Source: CAYJXJ01 sp964374095
Lineage (GTDB): Bacteria > Elusimicrobiota > Elusimicrobia > UBA1565 > UBA9628
Direction: 5' to 3'
DNA: 5,147 nucleotides
Assembly: GCA_964374095.1 (NCBI GenBank)
Contig: CAYJXJ010000262.1
Location: 1-5,147 of the forward strand
Shown here piece by piece: positions 1 to 5,147 of the stretch. Below the pieces are notes generated by a model. That model was given only the letters and a program-made list of their open reading frames with translations, made no database searches and had not been told where the DNA came from. A program made the translations under genes and the position numbers. Position 1 is the stretch's first letter; every line of letters starts with the position of its first letter.

Positions 1-14
1 GCGCGCGCGTACGA

Positions 15-30
15 TGATTTTCTCAAATCA
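15..30. repeat. Short perfect inverted repeat in the spacer after the methyltransferase-GT gene
   Basis: TGATTT (15-20) and AAATCA (25-30) are perfect inverted copies around four bases. On the minus-strand transcript the loop is GAGA, a GNRA-type tetraloop. The six-pair stem is AU-rich and weak and has no U tract, so it is not a convincing terminator. It lies in the only noticeably AT-rich spacer of the window (about 11-50), next to a run of seven G (31-37). It could be an operator or just chance. Confidence 0.25.
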
Positions 31-56
31 GGGGGGGTTTATGCAACAGGCTCATG

Positions 57-1982
57 TCAGGCGGTCATGCTATCAAAAAGCAGGGGCTCGTAGAGGCGCT
101 CATGGCGGCGGCGCAGAACGGCGTCGTCGCCGTCCAGCGGGTCGCCGTCCGGTTCGGGGCGCGCGACGCGCCGCGCGGCCTCCGCGGCCAAGCGGCGGCG
201 CAGGCCGCGGTCGCGCAGGAGCCGCAGGAGGGCTTCGGCGAGCCCGCGCGGATCGCCGGGCGCCGCGAGCAGTCCCGTGACCCCGTGCTCGATAAGATCC
301 GGGATGCCGCACACCGCGGTTCCCACGACGGGTTTTCCCGCCGCCATGGCTTGAAGCAGCGCTAGGCCGAAGGCCTCGTTGAGGGAGGGTTGGATGTAGA
401 TGTGCAGTTCCGGGAGGATCTGAGAAGCGGGTCTCCACCCCACGAAATGCACCGCATGAGCGACTCCCAGAACATGAGTGAGCGCCTCAAGGCGCCGCCG
501 TTGACTCCCGTCTCCAGCCACGATAAACTGCGCCCGCGGCTCCTCCCGCAGGACAATGACCGCGGCTCGTATGAGCTGTTCGACCCCTTTCACCGGCTCG
601 AGCCTGGAGAGCGTCCCTATCACCGGAGCCCCGGCCGGCGCACCGAGCCGGGCCCGGGAGCGGCCGGCGCCGCGCGCGGGGAGCTCCCGGCGCGGCCTTC
701 CCGGCGGGATGACGGTCCATTGAGTCCGCGTCCCGATTCCGGCGGCGAGGCTTTCTTCGAGCTCGCCCGCCGAGACCGCGATCAGCCTGTCGGTGATGCG
801 GGCGGAGATGGATTCAAGAAGGCCGAAAATCCGCGAGGGGATCGCGCCGAAATACCCATAGAGGACGTGGCCGTGCGCGGTGTGCACGAGCTTGATGGGG
901 CGTCCGCTCAGGACGGTGCGGTTGAGGACCCAGGCGGCCCAGCGTCCGAGGAGGCCCGCCTTCGAGGTGTGGGTATGCAGTATGCGGGGGCGTTCCCGCA
1001 GGAGCAGCCCCAATATCCCAAAAAAGGCCCGGAGGTCGCGCCAGGGACGTATCTCGCGCCCCAGGGCGGGCACCTCGCGCCCGCCGGCGGCCAGGCGCGG
1101 GGCGGCGGGGCCGCCCGCCAATGCCAGCGCCGTGTCGGTCGATCCGCCCGGGTCGAGGCGGGTGATGAGATGGAGGACATGACACGCGGGCGCGCGGGCG
1201 GATGGGCGCCTCCCGCACGCCAGCCAAGAAGTCATCGGTAATAGGCGGCTGAGGGCCGAGAGCCGTTTCCAGACCGCGTCGAGGCCGGCCGTGTAAGGTT
1301 CGTGCGGGGCGCACGGCGAGAGGCGGACGCGGCAATCCTCAAAACCGGAATTTCGGAGGGCGATGAGGAGCGCCGCGCGGGAGAAGCCGTGACGGTGGAG
1401 CGTCGAGAGGCCCGACACGGAGTCCGCGCCCGCGGCGCGGGAGGCCCTCCACAAGGCCGCCTTGAAGGTCGCGTTGGGAACGCGCACCATGACCATCCCT
1501 CCGGGTTTGAGCGCCGCGAAGACCGCCCGCAGGGTCCGGACGGGGTCGTCGGTCACATCCAGGGAGTTCCAGAGCGTCACGGCGTCGAAGGGCCCCAGTT
1601 TCCCCGGAATGGATTCGACGGGGGCCTGCCGGACGTCGAGGCCGCGGGAGCGGCCCGCCGCCGCCGCCCGCGGGTCGCGGTCGATCCCCACCGCCCGCCA
1701 GCCGGCGTCGCGGGCCAGTTCCAGGAAGCCTCCGGCGCCGCAGCCGACGTCGAGGAGCGCGCCGGGCGGACGCGGCAGAAGGTCCAACAGGCGAGCGTGG
1801 AGGGAGCGCCGCGCGGCGACGACTTCCGGACGCAGATCCAAGGCGGCGTCGTAAACCGCCCGCGGACTCTCCAGCAGCCCGCAGGCCGCGCAGCGCCGCG
1901 CCGGACCCGCCGGGCCTTGGAGCGGCCGCGTGGGGCCGGCGCAGATCGTACAACAGGGTTCCACGGTCCTACGGTAGCACAT
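57..1982 (-). CDS. Methyltransferase-GT4 glycosyltransferase fusion protein
   Basis: This 641-residue protein probably modifies and extends a surface polysaccharide at the cytoplasmic membrane. Residues 11-34 carry two CxxC pairs (C11/C14, C31/C34), a zinc ribbon like that leading many sugar-locus methyltransferases. Residues 60-255 are a class I SAM methyltransferase with motif I LLDVGCGAGG at 76-85, an acidic D101 and LKPGG at 158-162. From about residue 268 a GT4 (GT-B fold) enzyme begins: HLITRLDPGGS, HTHTSKAG (336-343), HTAHGH (367-372), the donor-phosphate motif SRLEPVKG (R460, K465) and EAFGLALLQ (536-544). In that last motif the second Glu of EX7E is Gln. The GT N-lobe also looks 25-30 residues short. 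The ATG at 1982 lacks a clear Shine-Dalgarno; GTG at 1964, preceded by AGGA, is an alternative start. Donor and acceptor cannot be told. The families are clear; whether the GT half is active is not. Confidence 0.88.
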   Translation of the reverse strand: MCYRRTVEPCCTICAGPTRPLQGPAGPARRCAACGLLESPRAVYDAALDLRPEVVAARRSLHARLLDLLPRPPGALLDVGCGAGGFLELARDAGWRAVGIDRDPRAAAAGRSRGLDVRQAPVESIPGKLGPFDAVTLWNSLDVTDDPVRTLRAVFAALKPGGMVMVRVPNATFKAALWRASRAAGADSVSGLSTLHRHGFSRAALLIALRNSGFEDCRVRLSPCAPHEPYTAGLDAVWKRLSALSRLLPMTSWLACGRRPSARAPACHVLHLITRLDPGGSTDTALALAGGPAAPRLAAGGREVPALGREIRPWRDLRAFFGILGLLLRERPRILHTHTSKAGLLGRWAAWVLNRTVLSGRPIKLVHTAHGHVLYGYFGAIPSRIFGLLESISARITDRLIAVSAGELEESLAAGIGTRTQWTVIPPGRPRRELPARGAGRSRARLGAPAGAPVIGTLSRLEPVKGVEQLIRAAVIVLREEPRAQFIVAGDGSQRRRLEALTHVLGVAHAVHFVGWRPASQILPELHIYIQPSLNEAFGLALLQAMAAGKPVVGTAVCGIPDLIEHGVTGLLAAPGDPRGLAEALLRLLRDRGLRRRLAAEAARRVARPEPDGDPLDGDDAVLRRRHERLYEPLLFDSMTA

Positions 1983-1983
1983 T

Positions 1984-2011
1984 GCGGCCGATCCTGACGA
2001 CGGATCGCCGC
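1984..2011 (-). promoter_or_regulatory. Intercistronic hairpin next to the methyltransferase-GT start codon
   Basis: Within the 44-base gap (1983-2026), bases 1984-1987 (GCGG) pair with 2008-2011 (CCGC), and 1989-1994 (CGATCC) pair with 2002-2007 (GGATCG). This gives ten base pairs with one bulged base (1988) and a seven-base loop. On the transcript the stem ends one base before the ATG at 1982, where a ribosome binding site would lie. There is no following U tract, so it is not a standard intrinsic terminator. It could damp translation of the downstream gene or act as an mRNA processing or stability element. The pairing is seen directly; the role is inferred, and chance pairing is a real possibility at this GC content. 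Confidence 0.4.
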
Positions 2012-2026
2012 CGGTTCAGAGGCGAC

Positions 2027-3868
2027 TTAGCCCTCTTCCTGCTTGGCGTAGTAGTGCCCGTATCCGTAGTAAGAAGCGTAGGCGGGGCCCATCTCCGAGC
2101 TCTGCATGTCGTTGAGGATCACGCCGATGATCTTGACGTTGCCGCTGACGAGCTGGTCTTTGGCGCGCTTAAGGGCTTGGCGGGCCATCTTGCCGGATTG
2201 ATAGACCATGACGACGCCGTCCGTCGCTCCGCCGATGAGCACGGCGTCGACGAACAAAAGGACCGGGGGGCAGTCGAAGACGATCAGGTCGAAATGGGGG
2301 CGCATCTCCGCGATGAGCCGAGACAGGCGGTCGGAGGAGAAGACGTTGACGATGTCGGCGGATGAGGCGGTCCAGCTCGTCATCACCTTGAAGTTGTCGA
2401 TGCCCGAGAAAGAGAGCAGCTTGTCGAGCGCGATCTCACCCATGAGAAAATCCACCGTGCCGCGCAGCACGTCGCGCCAGTCCGCGAGGCCCGTGAGCAC
2501 CTCCATCAGCCCCGGCTGCTTGGGCAGGCCGAAGACCCGGTGCACGACCGGGCGCCGGATGTCGGAGCCGACCATGAGGACGCGGAGCCCCGCGTGGGCG
2601 GCGGCCAGGCAAAAGTTGACGGCGGTGAGGGTTTTGCCCTCGGCCACTCCGGTGGAGGTGAAGGTCAGCACCCAGTTCTTCTGCTCCGGCTTCTGCGATT
2701 CGATCGCCGAGCGCAGGGAATGATACACCTCGATGGTGGGCGAGTTGGTCGTGTGTTGGAACAGCAGCAGCGACCGGAAGACGTCGATCGGATAACGCTG
2801 GCGCCGGAGGAGCTTGGCCTTCATGGCGGCCCAGCGCCTCTCGGTGCCCAGATGCGGGATCACGGCCAGGACGGGCACGCCCAGGAAGCGCTCGATGTCC
2901 TCGATGGTCGAGATCGAGATGTCGAGGCTTTCGAAGATGAAGGCGACCACGATCCCCAAGACGAGGCCGAAGAGGCACCCCATCATATTGTTGGTGCCCT
3001 TGTTGGGATAGAATGGGACCGCGGGGACGGAGGCCTTGGACACCATGGTGACGAAGGTGGAGATGGCCGAGAGGCTCACCCGCGCCTCCTCCATCTGCTT
3101 GGAGAGGGTGATGTAGAGCTCCTCGTTGACCTTGAGGTCCCGGTTGAGGCGTTCCAACTCGAGGTTCCGGCCCGGCTCCAGGTGCACCTTCGCCCGGAAG
3201 GTCTCGATGCGGTTGTCGAGGGCGATCACCTCCGGATGCTCGGTGGTGAATTTCTTGAGGAGCTCCCGACGCTTGGTTTCGAGGTCCAGGAGGCCCCCGG
3301 CCATGGAGGAGCCTCCGCCGGCCCCCGGATGGGCCTCGAGATATTCGCGCTTGGACTCCTCGAGCTCGCTCAAAGCCTGCTCGACTTCCTGGCGGCGGGA
3401 CATGATGTCCTCGAGCGTCTTGCGGGTGGTCTGGGAGCGTTCCTCGAGGTCGCGCTCGGCGTAGACCTCCATCACGGCGTTGACCAGGTCGGCGCATTCG
3501 ATGGGATCGCGGCCCGTGGAGGTTATCGTCAGGAGGTTGGAGTCGGCCACGTGCTCGGCGCGGTATGAGGCCGAGCCGCGGCGTGACCCCATGCGCTCGG
3601 CGACGCGCTTGGCCAGGTCCTGCGAGGCGAGAATGCGGACCTGGGTCTTGATGGCGAGGTACTGGTCGTAGCTGGCGAGGTCGATCCCCAGGACCTTGGC
3701 GCCTCCGGGAGGCTCGTACTTGACCGTCCCGCCGGCGCGGTAGAGCGGGACTTGAAAGTGCGTGTAGACGGCCGCGGTGAGGGCCGTCAAGGAAGCCACC
3801 GCGATGGTCATCCACTTCCTCTTGTTGAGGATGCGCCAGTAGTCGTGGAGGGTGGGCTCCAGTTCCAT
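2027..3868 (-). CDS. wzc: Wzc-like chain-length determinant / BY-type tyrosine autokinase
   Basis: This 613-residue inner-membrane protein should control polysaccharide chain length and couple polymerisation to export. The N-terminal Wzz domain starts LHDYWRILNKRKW, with membrane helix 1 at about 19-36. A long, largely coiled-coil periplasmic region (about 136-270) follows, then the prolines P282/P285/P288 and membrane helix 2 at about 295-312. The cytoplasmic part has EVYHSLR (380-386), Walker A STGVAEGKT (405-413, K412), Walker A' VGSDIRRP (433-440), Walker B IVFDCPP (529-535, D532) and a tail with six tyrosines (597, 600, 601, 603, 606, 607). The first Asp of Walker A' (normally DxD) is Gly434, so kinase strength is uncertain. 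The usual PPNPxELL segment is also replaced (about 497-512). The ATG at 3868 follows AGG at 3875-3877 with suitable spacing and lies three bases after the wza stop, so the two are one operon. Confidence 0.93.
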   Translation of the reverse strand: MELEPTLHDYWRILNKRKWMTIAVASLTALTAAVYTHFQVPLYRAGGTVKYEPPGGAKVLGIDLASYDQYLAIKTQVRILASQDLAKRVAERMGSRRGSASYRAEHVADSNLLTITSTGRDPIECADLVNAVMEVYAERDLEERSQTTRKTLEDIMSRRQEVEQALSELEESKREYLEAHPGAGGGSSMAGGLLDLETKRRELLKKFTTEHPEVIALDNRIETFRAKVHLEPGRNLELERLNRDLKVNEELYITLSKQMEEARVSLSAISTFVTMVSKASVPAVPFYPNKGTNNMMGCLFGLVLGIVVAFIFESLDISISTIEDIERFLGVPVLAVIPHLGTERRWAAMKAKLLRRQRYPIDVFRSLLLFQHTTNSPTIEVYHSLRSAIESQKPEQKNWVLTFTSTGVAEGKTLTAVNFCLAAAHAGLRVLMVGSDIRRPVVHRVFGLPKQPGLMEVLTGLADWRDVLRGTVDFLMGEIALDKLLSFSGIDNFKVMTSWTASSADIVNVFSSDRLSRLIAEMRPHFDLIVFDCPPVLLFVDAVLIGGATDGVVMVYQSGKMARQALKRAKDQLVSGNVKIIGVILNDMQSSEMGPAYASYYGYGHYYAKQEEG

Positions 3869-3871
3869 GGG

Positions 3872-4600
3872 CTACCTGGTGTTGGTGAGGACGGCCACGG
3901 AGGCGAGCAAGGTCACCAGGGTCAGATAGGGGACGATGTTGACCCCGAACCACTGGGCCCCTCGCGTCAGGGCGCCCTTCGGGACCAGGACGGTGTCTCC
4001 GGGCAGGATGTCGACGTTCATGTCGGAGCGTCCCTTGATCAGGGCCTTGACGTTGACGCGCACCGTCTCGATCTTGCCGTCTTTGACCCGGATGATCCGC
4101 GCTTTGGACCCCTTGGCCAAATCCGTGAGTCCGCCGCCGAGGGTGACGGCGTCGAGCATTTTCATCCCATCGCGGTAGTCGTAAGACCCCGGGGTCCGGA
4201 ACTCGCCGAGAAGGGCCACGCGCCGGCCGGCGAATCGCCGCACGCTCACCGAGATCTTGACTCCGGTCACGAAGCGGGAGTACTTGCTCTCGAGCAGGAG
4301 CTGGATCTCGCGGGGGGTGAGCCCCTTGAGCAGGATGGAGCCGACGATGGGAAGATCGACCTTGCCGTCTTGGTGGATCGTGACTTCCCGGGAGTACTCA
4401 TCCACCGGCTGCACCCCGATGGAGACCACGTCTCCGATGGCCACGGGCGAAATGGTGTCGGCCGCCGACGACGTCGTCCCGGCGGGCTGAGCGGGCAGGA
4501 TGGGGATGGGCTGAATCTGCGCTGCGGCCGGGCGGGGCGCGCCGGGCATCGCCAAGCCCGCGGCGATCAGGACGGCGAGGCCCGCGCGAAGCGCTCTCAT
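3872..4600 (-). CDS. wza: Wza-like polysaccharide export protein (short form)
   Basis: This 242-residue exported protein should form the periplasm-spanning/outer-membrane conduit for the polysaccharide. Residues 1-27 are a Sec signal peptide with a cleavage site after AAA (A27/Q28). There is no lipobox cysteine, unlike E. coli Wza. A Poly_export domain covers about 54-120 (GDVVSIGV, then DGKVDLPIVG and LTPREIQ). A single SLBB domain covers about 126-208 (ALLGEFRTPGSY, LGGGLTD, ILPGDTVLVPKG). Residues 221-239 form a strongly hydrophobic C-terminal helix ending TNTR. E. coli Wza is about 380 residues, so this belongs to the compact class with fewer SLBB repeats. The ATG overlaps the upstream TGA as ATGA, and GGAG lies only two bases upstream, so coupling to the preceding gene is likely. 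The wzc-like gene follows three bases later. The family is secure; the symbol is by homology of role. Confidence 0.93.
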   Translation of the reverse strand: MRALRAGLAVLIAAGLAMPGAPRPAAAQIQPIPILPAQPAGTTSSAADTISPVAIGDVVSIGVQPVDEYSREVTIHQDGKVDLPIVGSILLKGLTPREIQLLLESKYSRFVTGVKISVSVRRFAGRRVALLGEFRTPGSYDYRDGMKMLDAVTLGGGLTDLAKGSKARIIRVKDGKIETVRVNVKALIKGRSDMNVDILPGDTVLVPKGALTRGAQWFGVNIVPYLTLVTLLASVAVLTNTR

Positions 4601-5147
4601 GGCTCCGAGTTTTTTTCCACGATTTCGAGTAAAGACATCAGGATGCGCCGCAGTTCCTTGACTTCCTCCTCGACCTCCCGCGACATCGAGCCGGAACTGG
4701 CGGCCAAGTCGAGGGAGGAGAGGCGCCGTTCCAGCGCCGCGACGCGCAGGGCTAGATCCGAAAGATCCTCCCGGGGGCCTCCGCCCGCGCCATGCGCGCC
4801 GGAGGCCGCCGTCCCCGCCAGGGCCGCGATGAGCCCCGCGGCCGCGAGCAGGGCGTTGCCCATGAAAACCCCCGCGGCCGCGGTCCCCAAGCCGAGCATA
4901 TGGACGACCTGCGGCCAGCTCCAGCGGCCGGGCGGGTCCGGCTCATCTCGGGCCATGGCCGGCGCGGGACGCCCGTCGGGATCCTCCTCCGCGCCGGCGG
5001 CCGGCAGGGAAGACGGCGGGGCGGAGATGCGCAGCTGCGGCCACGGCGGCGTCGCGCCTGAGGGCGGGAGCGCAGGCCCGTCGTCGGCCTTCCGGGACTC
5101 CGGGGGTGGAGGGGGGTCGGCGCCGGGGGGCGGGGAGGATTGCCGCT
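4597..5147 (-). CDS. Unrecognised proline-rich, membrane-hairpin, coiled-coil protein (5' end outside window)
   Basis: I do not recognise this protein. The best visible start is the ATG at 4956 (119 residues), but it has no Shine-Dalgarno, and the same frame stays open to the window edge, adding 63 codons with no ATG, GTG or TTG. I therefore treat it as 5'-partial. The added part is about one-third proline (20 of 63), with runs of five and three, and acidic patches. Counting from the ATG, residues 16-52 are hydrophobic and could form two membrane helices. Residues 63-83 and 92-116 are heptad-like and charged (LRVAALERRLSSL; REVEEEVKELRRIL), suggesting a coiled coil. Its TGA overlaps the wza ATG by four bases, so the two are probably co-translated and it may be an accessory factor for export. 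Caution: all three minus frames are open from 4957 to 5147, so openness alone does not prove the extension. Confidence 0.6.
   Translation of the reverse strand, partial: RQSSPPPGADPPPPPESRKADDGPALPPSGATPPWPQLRISAPPSSLPAAGAEEDPDGRPAPAMARDEPDPPGRWSWPQVVHMLGLGTAAAGVFMGNALLAAAGLIAALAGTAASGAHGAGGGPREDLSDLALRVAALERRLSSLDLAASSGSMSREVEEEVKELRRILMSLLEIVEKNSEP
4609..4615 (-). other. A_AAA_AAC slippery-type heptamer before the wza overlap
   Basis: The transcript reads GAA AAA AAC in the frame of the coiled-coil protein, giving the X_XXY_YYZ arrangement A_AAA_AAC four codons before its TGA. A -1 slip would continue CTC GGA GCC ATG, directly in the wza frame. The heptamer and frame relation are seen in the sequence. 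Its use is unproven: A_AAA_AAC is usually a weaker slip site in bacteria than A_AAA_AAG, and I see no strong stimulatory stem downstream. Confidence 0.25.

Noticed and set aside
1..9. GCGCGCGCG alternating tract as a Z-DNA or repeat signal
   Set aside because: It is too short and at the window edge; such tracts are common by chance at this GC content.
100..170. Frameshift near the GT4 C-terminus (residues 605-628)
   Set aside because: The Asp/Pro-rich segment is atypical, but the frame ends in a normal ERLYEPLL tail and the other frames give nothing better.
608..720. Frameshift in the GT4 linker after VIPPG (residues 425-450)
   Set aside because: The stretch after VIPPG looks unusual, but neither alternative frame restores a family-like sequence and the frame resumes normally at GAPVIGTLSR.
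390..1241. Long plus-strand frame of 283 codons
   Set aside because: It lies antisense to the clear GT4 domain, is rich in Arg/Gly/Pro typical of a shadow frame at high GC, and shows no domain.
1302..1997. Plus-strand frame of 231 codons
   Set aside because: It is antisense to the methyltransferase domain, with low-complexity Arg/Gly/Ala composition.
1984..2011. Intrinsic terminator between the kinase and methyltransferase-GT genes
   Set aside because: The stem is real, but no U tract follows on the transcript and the next start codon follows at once.
2540..3568. Plus-strand frame of 342 codons
   Set aside because: It is the antisense of the Wzz/kinase gene; its composition mirrors that gene and no motif is seen.
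2436..3953. Minus-strand frame of 505 codons overlapping wzc and the wza end
   Set aside because: It is an out-of-frame reading of the Wzc-like gene, Arg/Pro/Gly-rich with no recognisable domain.

Overview
The window is a very GC-rich stretch read entirely from the minus strand: four tightly packed genes of a polysaccharide (capsule or exopolysaccharide) export and assembly locus. A Wza-type secretin-like export protein with a Sec signal peptide implies a diderm (Gram-negative type) bacterium. The high GC, the short Wza, and the fused Wzz/tyrosine-kinase protein would fit several uncultured diderm phyla. I cannot assign a taxon from the sequence alone.

Layout in transcription order, from high to low coordinates. 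(1) 5147-4597: an unrecognised protein, open at the window edge, with a proline-rich N-terminal part, a hydrophobic hairpin and a C-terminal coiled coil. Its TGA overlaps the next ATG (ATGA). (2) 4600-3872: a short Wza-like polysaccharide export protein with signal peptide, Poly_export and SLBB domains and a hydrophobic C-terminal helix. (3) 3868-2027, three bases later: a Wzc-like protein with a Wzz chain-length domain, a cytoplasmic BY-kinase domain and a C-terminal tyrosine cluster. (4) After a 44-base gap that can fold into a hairpin, 1982-57: one frame joining a zinc-ribbon SAM methyltransferase to a GT4 glycosyltransferase. Bases 1-56 are a more AT-rich spacer in which no further gene can be called.

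The expected roles are as follows. The GT4/methyltransferase protein decorates or extends the repeat unit at the cytoplasmic face. The Wzz/kinase protein sets chain length and couples synthesis to export. The Wza-like protein forms the periplasmic/outer-membrane conduit. The coiled-coil membrane protein is translationally coupled to Wza and may be an accessory factor. No flippase, polymerase, Wzb-type phosphatase or initiating transferase is in view.

The overall system is of a known kind. The points worth a second look are: the methyltransferase-GT4 fusion, with a GT half that has a Gln in the EX7E motif and a shortened N-lobe; a Gly in place of the first Walker A' Asp in the kinase beside an intact tyrosine tail; an A_AAA_AAC heptamer whose -1 frame leads straight into wza; and the unrecognised proline-rich/coiled-coil protein. 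I found no RNA genes, CRISPR arrays, insertion sequences or convincing terminators.
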